From: Vescimonas fastidiosa
GTDB taxonomy: Bacteria; Bacillota; Clostridia; Oscillospirales; Oscillospiraceae
Reading direction: 5' to 3'
DNA: 64,000 nt
Assembly (NCBI RefSeq): GCF_018326305.1
Contig: NZ_AP023416.1
Span: forward strand, 310,001-374,000
Shown: positions 8,306-15,899 of the stretch, in pieces
Layout: each line of letters starts with the position of its first letter
Numbering within the stretch: position 1 is the first letter of the stretch
The notes under the pieces: model-generated
The model's database searches: none
Seen by the model: the letters and a program-made list of their open reading frames with translations, nothing else
What the model was told of the DNA's origin: nothing
Translations under genes and position numbers: made by a program

Positions 8306-8722
8306 TCAAGCGGTGAAGGGGCTGCTTTTGGGATTGACCACATCCCGCCAATCCAGGTCGCCCCGTGCCAGGCCCAGTACCAGCATTTCCGCCGTGGCGA
8401 TGTTGCTGGCGTAGGGGATGTTATTTCTGTCGCACAGGCGGGAGATATAGATGATGTCCTCGGAGGGGGCCTTGGTGTTGGGGTCGTCGAAGCAGAGGAC
8501 CATGTCCAGCTCGTTGTAGGCAATGCGGGCGCCGATCTGCTGGCCTCCGCCCTGATAAAAGCTCAGGAAGCGGTGGATGGTGAGACCTGTGGCATCTGCC
8601 ACCATTTGGCCGGTGGTGGCGGTGGCGCAGAGGGTATGCTTGGCCAGAATGCCGCAGTAGGCGGTGCAGAACTGGACCATGAGTTCCTTGCGGTTGTTGT
8701 GAGCGATCAGTGCGATATTCAT
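8306..8722 (-). CDS. Methylglyoxal synthase-like protein with altered active site
   Basis: 138 residues from the ATG at 8722 (AAAGGAG upstream; the further in-frame start is weaker). The fold and length match methylglyoxal synthase, which converts dihydroxyacetone phosphate to methylglyoxal: NIALIAHNNRKELMVQFC at the start, TATTGQMVADATGL for phosphate binding, and NIPYASNIATAEMLVLGL near the end. Two positions known to be important in the E. coli enzyme look changed: the catalytic Asp of GGDQQ is Gly here (GGGQQ), and the His of the PHDPD motif falls on Pro, while the following Asp appears kept (SED). It lies next to minD-like, as mgsA does in many Clostridia. It may be a non-catalytic or differently acting relative. 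Confidence 0.8.
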   Translation of the reverse strand: MNIALIAHNNRKELMVQFCTAYCGILAKHTLCATATTGQMVADATGLTIHRFLSFYQGGGQQIGARIAYNELDMVLCFDDPNTKAPSEDIIYISRLCDRNNIPYASNIATAEMLVLGLARGDLDWRDVVNPKSSPFTA

Positions 8723-8770
8723 AATTGCGCTCTCCTTTCTGTGCAATTAAGAGTAGTTATATAGAAATAT

Positions 8771-8843
8771 AAAAAAGCCTCGCAGAGTTTTCGTCCGCAG
8801 ACTGCAAGCCTTTTGGCAGAAAAAACGAAGTTTTTTCGCCAGG
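8771..8843. repeat. Internally deleted copy of the 180-bp repeat
   Basis: AAAAAGCCTCGCAGAGTTTTCGTCC joins directly to GACTGCAAGCCTTTTGGCAG and the terminal hairpin GAAAAAACGAAGTTTTTTC. The middle 100 bases found in full copies are absent. It lies between the minD-like stop and the methylglyoxal-synthase-like gene. Confidence 0.75.
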
Positions 8844-8846
8844 TGC

Positions 8847-9584
8847 TTATAGCTTCATCAGCGGAATTTTATATCCCGCGATGCGTCTTGCAATGTTATA
8901 GAAGGCCCGGGCGGCGTAATAATTATCGTCGCATAAGGGCACACCTTGGTTGAGACACCGGGGAATGTCCCCGTCCTCCGGCACCACACCCAGCAGGGGC
9001 AGGCCCGCCGCGTCCATGGCGTCGTCGATGGTGGTGTGGAGCTGGCGCAGCAGCTTCTTGGCCACCCGGTTTACCACCAGATGCACCTTGCCGTTGGGGA
9101 AGCGCTCCAGCTCCATAACGGTGCGCTGGGCATCCCGCAGGGCCGTCACATCCGTGGTGGTCACCACCACCACATGGTCCGCCTCCTGGGTGGCCAGGCG
9201 GAAGCCCTGGCCCAGTCCGGCAGGGGCGTCCACCAGGCAGAAGTCGAAGCTCTCCCGGATGGCGCCCATCAGCGCCGCCGCCTGCTCCGGCTCCACCCGG
9301 AAGCCGTCGTAGGCCAGGGGCGCCGCCAGCAGGAACAGGGAGGGGTACTTGGGGTGGCTCACCACCGCCTGCTCCAGGGTACATCGGCCCGACAGCACAT
9401 CGGAGAAATCCATCAGGGCGCTGTCGCTGAGGCCCAGGGCCAGGTCCAGATTCCGCAGGGAGATGTCGCAGTCCAGGCACAGCACCTTTTTGCCCATGGA
9501 TGCCAGGGCGAAGCCGATGCAGGAGGTAAATGTAGTTTTTCCGGTGCCGCCTTTGCCGGACACCACGGCAATGATCTTGCCCAT
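8847..9584 (-). CDS. MinD-like ParA-family ATPase
   Basis: 245 residues. A deviant Walker A motif, SGKGGTGKTTFTSCIG, occupies residues 9-24, DCDISLRNLDLALGL is the MinD-type switch region, and CLVDAPAGLGQGF matches the MinD Walker B region. MinD binds the membrane as an ATP dimer and positions the division septum with MinC (family knowledge). The C-terminus (NIARRIAGYKIPLMKL) could form a short amphipathic membrane helix. No minC or minE is found nearby, though mreC, mreD and PBP2, its usual neighbours, lie 6 kb away. A related role such as flagellar or cell-pole positioning is possible. The ATG at 9584 follows AGGAGGCACA. Confidence 0.82.
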   Translation of the reverse strand: MGKIIAVVSGKGGTGKTTFTSCIGFALASMGKKVLCLDCDISLRNLDLALGLSDSALMDFSDVLSGRCTLEQAVVSHPKYPSLFLLAAPLAYDGFRVEPEQAAALMGAIRESFDFCLVDAPAGLGQGFRLATQEADHVVVVTTTDVTALRDAQRTVMELERFPNGKVHLVVNRVAKKLLRQLHTTIDDAMDAAGLPLLGVVPEDGDIPRCLNQGVPLCDDNYYAARAFYNIARRIAGYKIPLMKL

Positions 9585-9593
9585 TGTGCCTCC

Positions 9594-10292
9594 TTATTTC
9601 AGAGGGGATTTTTTGATCTTTGCAAAGGGTCGGGGGAATTGGGACGGCGTGGGCCGCACCTTGCGGATGACTACCAGCCGGTGCCGCACCTCCGTGCAGG
9701 GGACAGTGTAGTCGAGAATTTTTTCGATTTTTCCGCCCAGTTGCCCAATGGCGCCCCGGGCGCTCTCAATTTCCCCGTCCGACTCCACGGACTTCATAGC
9801 CAAAAACAGGCCCTCCGTCTTTACCAAGGGCATGGCCAGCTCGCAGAGCATGGGCAGGGCCGCCACTGCCCGGGACACGGCCAGGTCGAAGCCCTCCCGG
9901 TGCTGCCCGGCGAACTCCTCCGCCCGGGCGTGTACGCAGGTGATGTTTTGCAGGTGCAGAGCCCGGGCCGTCTCCTGCAGGAAGTCAATGCGCTTTCCCA
10001 GGCTGTCCAGCAGGGTCAGCTGCGCCGTGGGCTCCAAAATGCCCATGGGCATTCCGGGAAATCCGGCCCCGGTGCCCACATCCACCAGGGCTTTGCCCCG
10101 GCAGTCCGCCGCCGTCAGCAGCCAGGCGGAGTCCAGCAGGTGCAGCGTGGCCACATCCTTAGGCTCCGTGATGGCCGTCAGGTTCATCACCTTGTTTTTC
10201 TCCAGCAGCCGCCGGGCAAACTCCGTGAGCTGCGGGACGGCCGCCGTGTCCAGGCCCAGGGAACCCAGGCCCTGTTTCAAAATTTCCTCCAA
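9594..10292 (-). CDS. rsmG: 16S rRNA (guanine527-N7)-methyltransferase
   Basis: 232 residues. It methylates N7 of G527 in 16S rRNA using S-adenosylmethionine. The SAM-binding motif is VDVGTGAGFPGMPMGI near residues 70-85, followed by LLDSLGKRIDFL and the conserved AVSRAVAALPMLCELAMPLV region. N-terminal NLTAI is typical. The start is a TTG at 10292: AAGGAG inside the end of mscL lies ten bases before it, and no better ATG exists. It begins one base after the mscL stop, so translation is probably coupled. rsmG is a classic origin-proximal gene in Firmicutes, beside parA and parB as here. Confidence 0.94.
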   Translation of the reverse strand: MEEILKQGLGSLGLDTAAVPQLTEFARRLLEKNKVMNLTAITEPKDVATLHLLDSAWLLTAADCRGKALVDVGTGAGFPGMPMGILEPTAQLTLLDSLGKRIDFLQETARALHLQNITCVHARAEEFAGQHREGFDLAVSRAVAALPMLCELAMPLVKTEGLFLAMKSVESDGEIESARGAIGQLGGKIEKILDYTVPCTEVRHRLVVIRKVRPTPSQFPRPFAKIKKSPLK

Positions 10293-10293
10293 C

Positions 10294-10677
10294 TTACTTC
10301 TGCTCCTTCAGCAGGTCCCGGATCTCCGTCAGCAGCTCCTCGGTGGTGGGGGCCTTGGGCTCCTCCGGCTCCTGGGGCTCCTCCTGCTTTTTCAGGTGCG
10401 TCAGCTTGTTCACGCCCTTTACCAGCAGGAACACCACGAAGGCCGTGATGAGAAAGGTGATAATGGAGTTGATGACCGCGCCGATGCCGAAGCCGCCGGG
10501 GGCCCACTCGGCAAAGGTGCTGTCGGGAATCAGCAGGCCCAGCAGGGGGGTCAGCAGATTTTGCACGATGGAGGTGACGATGGCGGTGAAGGCAGAGCCC
10601 ACCACAACGCCCACGGCCATGTCCAGCACATTGCCGCGCATGGCAAATTCCTTAAATTCCTGGAAAAATTTCTTCAT
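10294..10677 (-). CDS. mscL: Large-conductance mechanosensitive channel
   Basis: 127 residues. Homopentameric inner-membrane channel that opens under extreme membrane tension to release solutes. The amphipathic N-terminal helix and TM1 are in FKEFAMRGNVLDMAVGVVVG; the second span is GIGAVINSIITFLITAFVVFLLV. The charged C-terminal bundle (KKQEEPQEPEEPKAP ... LLTEIRDLLKEQ) fits the cytoplasmic helix that ends MscL. The ATG at 10677 follows AGGAGAAGCGT. It lies between serS and rsmG on the same strand with minimal gaps and is likely co-transcribed. Confidence 0.95.
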   Translation of the reverse strand: MKKFFQEFKEFAMRGNVLDMAVGVVVGSAFTAIVTSIVQNLLTPLLGLLIPDSTFAEWAPGGFGIGAVINSIITFLITAFVVFLLVKGVNKLTHLKKQEEPQEPEEPKAPTTEELLTEIRDLLKEQK

Positions 10678-10689
10678 ACGCTTCTCCTG

Positions 10690-12012
10690 TCAGTGCTTGG
10701 GGCGGAGAATTTCCGTGCCGCCCATGTAGGGCTGCAGGGCCTTGGGAATCAGCACGCTGCCGTCGGCCTGGAGATTGTTCTCCAGCAGGGCGATGAGCAT
10801 ACGGGGCGGTGCCACGCAGGTGTTATTCAGGGTGTGGCACAGCTGCATTTTGCCGTTTTCGTCCTTATAGCGGATCTTCAGCCGCCGGGCCTGGGCGTCA
10901 CCCAGATTGGAGCAGGAGCAAACCTCAAAATACTTCTGCTGCCGGGGGGACCAGGCCTCAATGTCGCAGGAGCGGCACTTCAGGTCTGCCAGGTCGCCGG
11001 AGCAGCACTCCAGCTGCCGCACGGGGATGTCCAGGGAGCGGAACAGCTCCACACTGTAGCGCCACAGCCTCTCGTACCAGTCCTTGCTATCCTCGGCCTT
11101 GCAGACCACGATCATCTCCTGCTTTTCAAACTGGTGGATGCGGTAGATGCCCCGCTCCTCGATGCCGTGGGCGCCCTTTTCCTTGCGGAAGCAGGGGGAG
11201 TAGGAGGTGAGGGTCTGGGGCAGGGCGCTCTCCGGGAGGATCTGGCCGATGTAGCGGCCGATCATGGAATGCTCACTGGTGCCGATGAGGTAGAGGTCCT
11301 CTCCCTCGATCTTATACATCATGCCGTCCATGTCTGTCTGGCTCATGACCCCCTCTACTACATTGCCGTGGATCATGAAGGGGGGGATGCAGTAGGTGAA
11401 GCCCTTGTTTATCATAAAGTCCCGGCCATAGGCCAGCACCGCCTCGTGCATCCGGGCGATGTCCCCCAGTAGGTAGTAAAACCCGCTGCCGGAGACGCGG
11501 CCTGCGGCGTCCATGTCGATGCCGTCAAAGCGCTCCATAATGTCCGTGTGGTAGGGGATCTCAAAGTCGGGCACCTTGGGCTCGCCGAAGCGCTCCACCT
11601 CTACATTGCAGCTGTCGTCCTTGCCGATGGGCACGGCGGGGTCGATGATCTGGGGAATGACCAGCATGATCTTGTTCAGAGCCGCCTCGGCGTTTTCCTT
11701 CTTGGCCTCCATCTGGGCCATGCGCTCGGCGCTGGCCTTCACGGCGGCGTTGTTGGCGTCGATCTGCGCCTGCAGCTCCGCCTTTTTGGCCTCGTCGGTA
11801 CACTTTTTCAGCTGGCCGAACAGGGGGGCGTTGGCCTTGGACAGCTTGTTGCGCTCCGCCTTCAGGGCCTCGCCGTCGGCAATGGCCTGGCGGCGCTCGG
11901 CGTCCAGGGCAATGGCCTCGTCCACCAGGGGCAGCTTGGCATTTTGAAATTTCTTGCGGATGTTTTCCTTTACAAGCTCGGGATTCTCCCGCACAAACTT
12001 AATATCCAGCAT
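10690..12012 (-). CDS. serS: Seryl-tRNA synthetase
   Basis: 440 residues, standard SerRS length. The N-terminal long antiparallel coiled coil that grips the tRNA(Ser) variable arm spans about residues 30-105 (alternating ERRQAIADGEALKAERNKL and AQMEAKKENAEAALNKI). Class II motif 2 is in SPCFRKEKGAHGIEERGIYR near 265-285 and motif 3 near 380-400 (NNTCVAPPRMLIALLEN). The ATG at 12012 follows CGGAGAGAACATCC. A parS-like site at 12030-12045 separates it from parB. No T-box is visible in front. Confidence 0.96.
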   Translation of the reverse strand: MLDIKFVRENPELVKENIRKKFQNAKLPLVDEAIALDAERRQAIADGEALKAERNKLSKANAPLFGQLKKCTDEAKKAELQAQIDANNAAVKASAERMAQMEAKKENAEAALNKIMLVIPQIIDPAVPIGKDDSCNVEVERFGEPKVPDFEIPYHTDIMERFDGIDMDAAGRVSGSGFYYLLGDIARMHEAVLAYGRDFMINKGFTYCIPPFMIHGNVVEGVMSQTDMDGMMYKIEGEDLYLIGTSEHSMIGRYIGQILPESALPQTLTSYSPCFRKEKGAHGIEERGIYRIHQFEKQEMIVVCKAEDSKDWYERLWRYSVELFRSLDIPVRQLECCSGDLADLKCRSCDIEAWSPRQQKYFEVCSCSNLGDAQARRLKIRYKDENGKMQLCHTLNNTCVAPPRMLIALLENNLQADGSVLIPKALQPYMGGTEILRPKH

Positions 12013-12029
12013 GGATGTTCTCTCCGTTC

Positions 12030-12045
12030 TGTTTCATGTGAAACA
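12030..12045. promoter_or_regulatory. parS-like centromere site 1
   Basis: TGTTTCATGTGAAACA differs from the Bacillus consensus TGTTTCACGTGAAACA at one central base. It lies between serS and parB; two identical copies occur beyond parA. Confidence 0.85.
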
Positions 12046-12048
12046 ATT

Positions 12049-12921
12049 TTATTTCAGCTTCAGGGCGTTTAGGGCGTCCAGGAGATTATTCAGGTCGTCC
12101 ACCCCGTAGTATTCCAGTTCAATGCGGCCTTTTTTGCGGCCGCTGACGATTTTGCAGCCCCGGCCCAGGTGGGCGCCCAGGGACTTGGCCGCCTCCTCGG
12201 CATAGTTTACCTCCAGACCTCCGGTGGTCACGGCGGGCCGGGCTTTTTCTTCGGCGGTGAGCTTTTTCACCAGCAGCTCCGTCTGCCGCACGGAAAGGTC
12301 GGACTTGAGGATGGCATCCGCCGCCTTTTCCTGCAGGGCAGGGGACAGGGGCAGGATGGTTCTTGCGTGGCCGTTAGAGAGACGGCCATCCTCCACCATA
12401 GCCCGCACCGGGGGACACAGGTTCAGCAGACGCAGGGCGTTGGCCACGGCGGAGCGGGATTTACCCACCCGCTGGGCGGTCTCCTCCTGGGTGAGGTTGT
12501 ACTGGGTCATCAGCTGCTGATAGCCCTCGGCCTCCTCCATGGGATTCAGGTCCTCCCGCTGGAGGTTCTCGATCATGGCCAGCTCCATGGCCTTGCGGTC
12601 GTCGGCCTCCACCACAATGGCGGGGACCTGGTCCAGACCCGCCATCCGGGCGGCCCGCCAGCGCCGCTCACCGGCGATGATCTGATAATAGCCCGACTGG
12701 AGCTTGCGCACCGTCAGAGGCTGGATGATGCCGTGCTCGCGGATAGAGTCCGCCAGGTCCGCCAGGGCATCGGGGTCAAACTGCTTTCGGGGCTGGGCGG
12801 CGCAGCTCTCCACCTGGGAAATGGGCAGATACAGGCTGCTCTTCTCCTGGCCGGACTCCATCACATTGTCGCCCAGCAGGGCGGCCAAGCCCTTGCCCAA
12901 GCCTTTTGCATTGTTCGCCAT
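12049..12921 (-). CDS. parB: Chromosome-partitioning protein ParB (Spo0J)
   Basis: 290 residues. It binds parS, spreads as a CTP-dependent clamp, and recruits SMC and ParA. Residues 1-20 (GLGKGLAALLGDN) form the ParA-contacting tail. GERRWRAARMAGLDQVPA near 82-100 is the CTP-binding motif, ENLQREDLNPMEEA follows, and the helix-turn-helix is TAQRVGKSRSAVANALRLL near 150-170. The C-terminal dimerisation part ends DLNNLLDALNALKLK. The ATG at 12921 follows GGAGGAGGGC inside the end of parA. It is shorter and clearly distinct from the second ParB-family gene at 30486. Confidence 0.95.
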   Translation of the reverse strand: MANNAKGLGKGLAALLGDNVMESGQEKSSLYLPISQVESCAAQPRKQFDPDALADLADSIREHGIIQPLTVRKLQSGYYQIIAGERRWRAARMAGLDQVPAIVVEADDRKAMELAMIENLQREDLNPMEEAEGYQQLMTQYNLTQEETAQRVGKSRSAVANALRLLNLCPPVRAMVEDGRLSNGHARTILPLSPALQEKAADAILKSDLSVRQTELLVKKLTAEEKARPAVTTGGLEVNYAEEAAKSLGAHLGRGCKIVSGRKKGRIELEYYGVDDLNNLLDALNALKLK

Positions 12922-12926
12922 AGGAT

Positions 12927-13700
12927 TCAGCCCTCCTCCTTTTCAAGGGGATTTTTCTTCAAAAATTCCTCCGCCACGGCGTTATAGGCCTCGGCACCGC
13001 GGCAGGTACGGTCGTAAGCGTTGATGGGTTTTCCGTGGCTGGGGGCCTCGGAAAGCCGAATATTTCGGGGAATGACGGTGCTGTACACCTTGCCGGGGAA
13101 GAAGCGCTTGATCTCCTGGGCCACCTGAATGGCCAGATTGGTGCGGCCATCGAACATGGTCAGCAGCACGCCCTCGATTTCCAGCTTCGGATTCAGCCCC
13201 CGGCGCACAATGCGCACAGTGCCCATCAGGTCGCTGAGCCCCTCCAGAGCGTAGTATTCCCCCTGCAGCGGCACCAGCAGGGTGTCCGCCGCGCATAGGG
13301 CGTTCAGTGTCAGCAGCTCCAAAGACGGCGGGCAGTCGATGAAAATGAAGTCGTAGCCGTCGGCCACCTGGTCCAGGGCGCGCTTGAGCAGAAACTGCCG
13401 CCCCTCCAGGTCGATCATCTCCACCCCGGCTCCGGCCAAGGCTTTGCTGCTGGGCAGCACATCGCCGTAAGGGGTGCGCACCAGCACCTTCTCCGTCTCC
13501 ACGCCGTTGATAAGCACATCGTACACGCCGTTGCTGCGGGTCTTGTCCACGCCCATGCCGGAGGTGGCGTTGGCCTGGGGGTCAAAGTCGCACAGCAGCA
13601 CCCGGGCGCCCTTATCCTTCAGCGCGGCGGCCAGATTCACGCAGGTGGTGGTCTTGCCCACGCCGCCCTTTTGATTCACAATTGCAACAACTTTAGCCAT
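12927..13700 (-). CDS. parA: Chromosome-partitioning ATPase ParA (Soj)
   Basis: 257 residues. Deviant Walker A NQKGGVGKTTTCVNLA at residues 8-23, CDFDPQANATSGMG as the A' motif and IFIDCPPSLELLTLNAL as Walker B are all typical of Soj. It is a cytoplasmic ATPase that works with ParB in origin segregation and, in Bacillus, regulates DnaA. First gene of parA-parB, with its own promoter at 13739-13768 and two parS-like sites beyond it. Confidence 0.96.
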   Translation of the reverse strand: MAKVVAIVNQKGGVGKTTTCVNLAAALKDKGARVLLCDFDPQANATSGMGVDKTRSNGVYDVLINGVETEKVLVRTPYGDVLPSSKALAGAGVEMIDLEGRQFLLKRALDQVADGYDFIFIDCPPSLELLTLNALCAADTLLVPLQGEYYALEGLSDLMGTVRIVRRGLNPKLEIEGVLLTMFDGRTNLAIQVAQEIKRFFPGKVYSTVIPRNIRLSEAPSHGKPINAYDRTCRGAEAYNAVAEEFLKKNPLEKEEG

Positions 13701-13738
13701 GAGACCACTCGCCTTCCTGTTTTTTGCCTTTCCGCTCT

Positions 13739-13768
13739 ATTATATACCAAAAAAGAGTGTCGTTTCAA
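13739..13768 (-). promoter_or_regulatory. Promoter of parA-parB
   Basis: Minus strand TTGAAA (13768-13763), 18-base spacer, TATAAT (13744-13739), 39 bases before the parA ATG. Confidence 0.7.
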
Positions 13769-13797
13769 TAGATAATGCGAAAAAATTTGAAAGAATT

Positions 13798-13813
13798 TGT
13801 TTCATGTGAAACA
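13798..13813. promoter_or_regulatory. parS-like centromere site 2
   Basis: TGTTTCATGTGAAACA, the same 16 bases as site 1. It lies upstream of the parA promoter. Confidence 0.85.
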
Positions 13814-13820
13814 TTTTGCA

Positions 13821-13858
13821 AAGCCGGGAGATGTTTCATGTGAAACACCCCCCGGCTT
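13821..13858 (-). terminator. Hairpin enclosing parS-like site 3
   Basis: AAGCCGGG (13821-13828) pairs with CCCGGCTT (13851-13858), and the third TGTTTCATGTGAAACA (13832-13847) forms the inside. It follows the GH13 stop on the minus strand but has no long T run afterwards, so its terminator role is uncertain. The parS-like site itself is clear. Confidence 0.6.
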
Positions 13859-13870
13859 GACAAAAAAGCC

Positions 13871-15694
13871 TCACACCAGCAGCACGCCGCCCATAGGAGG
13901 CAGGGTCAGATGCACCCGGCCCTCCACCGCCAAAAACTGCTGCCCGGACATGGCATCCGTGGCCACGGCTCCGGCCCAGGGAAGGGTCAGCTCCAGGGCC
14001 TCCTCCCCGGCGTTCAGGGCCGCTACGGTCACATCCTTTTCGGTCCGGCGCTCCAGCACCAGGCCGCCCCCTTGGGCAAAAAGATAGCGCAGGGAGCCGG
14101 TTTGCAGGGAGGGCCGCTCCCTGCGCACCTGCCCCAGCCGCCGATACCAGGCCAAAAGAGCGGCATCCTCCCGGCCCCAGGGATAGGTGCGGCGGTTCAG
14201 GGGGTCCTCGTAGCCCTGCATCCCGGCCTCGTCCCCGTAGTACACCGTGGGTGAGCCGGGGAAGGCATAGAGGAGCAGCGCCCCCAGCCGCAGCCGGGCC
14301 GCCGCCCGCCGGTATCCGGCAGGGGAGAGGCAAGCCGCCGCCCGCTGACTCCTGCTCTCCGGCACAGGCTCTCCGGCCAGGAGGGTGAGGACCCGGGCCG
14401 TGTCGTGGGTGCCCAAAAAATTCATGGCGCAGTAGAAGGCAGGGGAGGGGTAGTTCTCCCGAAGCTCCTCCATCCGCTCACGAAACGCCGCCGCGTCCCC
14501 GCCCAGGAGCCAGTCTATGGCCGCCGTGCGGAAGGGATAGTTCATCAGCCCGTGGGTCTCCCGGCCCAGGAGATACCGCCGCCGATCATAGGCGATCTTG
14601 TTGCTGCCGTCCTCCCACACCTCGCCGATAAGCACTGCGTCGGGCTTTTCCTCCTCCATGGCCCGGCGAATCTCCCGAATGAAGTCGTCCGGCAGCTCGT
14701 CGGCCACATCCAGCCGCCAGCCGTCGGCCCCGGCCCGGAGCCAGCGCCGGACCACGGAGTCCCGGTCCCGGATGATAAACGCCCGGTACGAGTCCTGCCC
14801 CTCGTCCACCGCAGGCAGGGTCTTGATGCCCCACCAGGCGTCGTACTCCTCCGGCCAGCGGGTGAAATGATACCAATTATAATAAGGAGAAGCCTGGGAT
14901 TGGGCCGCCCCCAGCTCCGGGTAAAAGCCGTCCCGGTTAAAATATCGGCTCACGCTGCCGGTGTGGTTGAACACCCCGTCCAGCAGCAAGCGCATCCCGC
15001 GCTTGTGGGCCTGGCGGCACAGCTCCCGAAAATCCTCCTCCGTACCCAGCATGGGGTCCACGGCCCGATAGTCGGCGGTGTTATACCGATGGTTGGACGC
15101 AGCCTCGAAAATCGGGTTGAGATACAGCGTCGTCACCGACAGGCTCTGCAAATAGTCCAGCTTCTCCGTAATGCCCCGAAAATCGCCGCCGAAAAAGTCG
15201 CAGTTCCGAATTTCCCCCTTCTCGTCCGGCAGATAGTCCGGGGTGTCCTCCCAGCTTTCGTGAATAGTTCGCTCCCCCACCAGCCCCTCCGGCTGCGGCA
15301 GGCGACTGCGGCAAAAGCGGTCTGGGAAAATTTGGTAGCTCACGCCATGGCCGAACCATTCCGGCGTCCCGGTGTCCTCATACACCGTCAGCTGCCAGGG
15401 GCCGCCGCTTCGGGTAAGGGACACGGTCTCGCCGCTTCCTCGGGTCAGGGTGAAATCGTACCACAGCAGGTCCGGCTCCTCCGGGGCCGTCACCGTGCAG
15501 CGCCAAGCGCCGCCGTTCGGTGTCAGGGGCACCGTCCGGTCAAGGCCGGCGAACTCCGCCCGGAGCCGCAGGGCCCCGGCGCAGATGTCCTCCTCCCGGG
15601 AGCAGAGCAGGGAAAAAGACACTTCGGTGCCGCACAAAACGGCACCGAAGGGGTTTTTACACTGTAAATCTTTGGAATCAAAATAAATCGACAT
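13871..15694 (-). CDS. GH13 family glycoside hydrolase (neopullulanase / cyclomaltodextrinase type)
   Basis: 607 residues from the ATG at 15694, which follows GGAGGAG; upstream in-frame codons belong to repeat copy B. An N-terminal beta domain (about 1-115) precedes the TIM barrel. Catalytic motifs: DGVFNHTGS, GWRLDVADEL (Asp nucleophile), LIGEVWEDG (Glu acid), and LGTHDTARV (transition-state Asp). PTVYYGDEAGMQGYEDPLNRR near 490 and a C-terminal all-beta domain close it. No signal peptide, so it probably acts in the cytoplasm on imported maltodextrins or cyclodextrins. It lies alone downstream of the cell-shape operon, with repeat copy B before it. Exact substrate cannot be told. Confidence 0.9.
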   Translation of the reverse strand: MSIYFDSKDLQCKNPFGAVLCGTEVSFSLLCSREEDICAGALRLRAEFAGLDRTVPLTPNGGAWRCTVTAPEEPDLLWYDFTLTRGSGETVSLTRSGGPWQLTVYEDTGTPEWFGHGVSYQIFPDRFCRSRLPQPEGLVGERTIHESWEDTPDYLPDEKGEIRNCDFFGGDFRGITEKLDYLQSLSVTTLYLNPIFEAASNHRYNTADYRAVDPMLGTEEDFRELCRQAHKRGMRLLLDGVFNHTGSVSRYFNRDGFYPELGAAQSQASPYYNWYHFTRWPEEYDAWWGIKTLPAVDEGQDSYRAFIIRDRDSVVRRWLRAGADGWRLDVADELPDDFIREIRRAMEEEKPDAVLIGEVWEDGSNKIAYDRRRYLLGRETHGLMNYPFRTAAIDWLLGGDAAAFRERMEELRENYPSPAFYCAMNFLGTHDTARVLTLLAGEPVPESRSQRAAACLSPAGYRRAAARLRLGALLLYAFPGSPTVYYGDEAGMQGYEDPLNRRTYPWGREDAALLAWYRRLGQVRRERPSLQTGSLRYLFAQGGGLVLERRTEKDVTVAALNAGEEALELTLPWAGAVATDAMSGQQFLAVEGRVHLTLPPMGGVLLV

Positions 15695-15719
15695 ATAAAA
15701 CTCCTCCGACAGGTCAAAA

Positions 15720-15899
15720 GAGCCTCGCAGAGTTCGCGTCCGCAGACGCGAAAAATTTAAATCATTTTTCACCGCGACATGTGCGTGGGGAAAAATACCT
15801 CTCAGACTGCAAGTGTGGAATTTTTGCGCCCAGTGCAAAAATTATGCGCGCAGCAGGCTGCAATCCTTTTGGCAGAAAAAACGAAGTTTTTTCGCCAGC
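15720..15899. repeat. Copy B of the 180-bp repeat
   Basis: Inverted relative to copy A: AGCCTCGCAGAGTTCGCG, TTTTTCACCGCGACATGTGCG, CCTCTCAGACTGCAAGTGTGG, a local hairpin, ATTATGCGCGCAGCAGGCTGC and the terminal stem GAAAAAACGAAGTTTTTTC. It fills the gap between the PBP2 stop and the GH13 start. Confidence 0.88.

Noticed and set aside
13781..13870. oriC with DnaA boxes
   Set aside because: parS-like sites are present, but I find no cluster of TTATCCACA-like boxes and no dnaA or dnaN.
13910..15667. Plus-strand frames opposite the GH13 gene
   Set aside because: Antisense shadows; the GH13 catalytic motifs on the minus strand are all intact.
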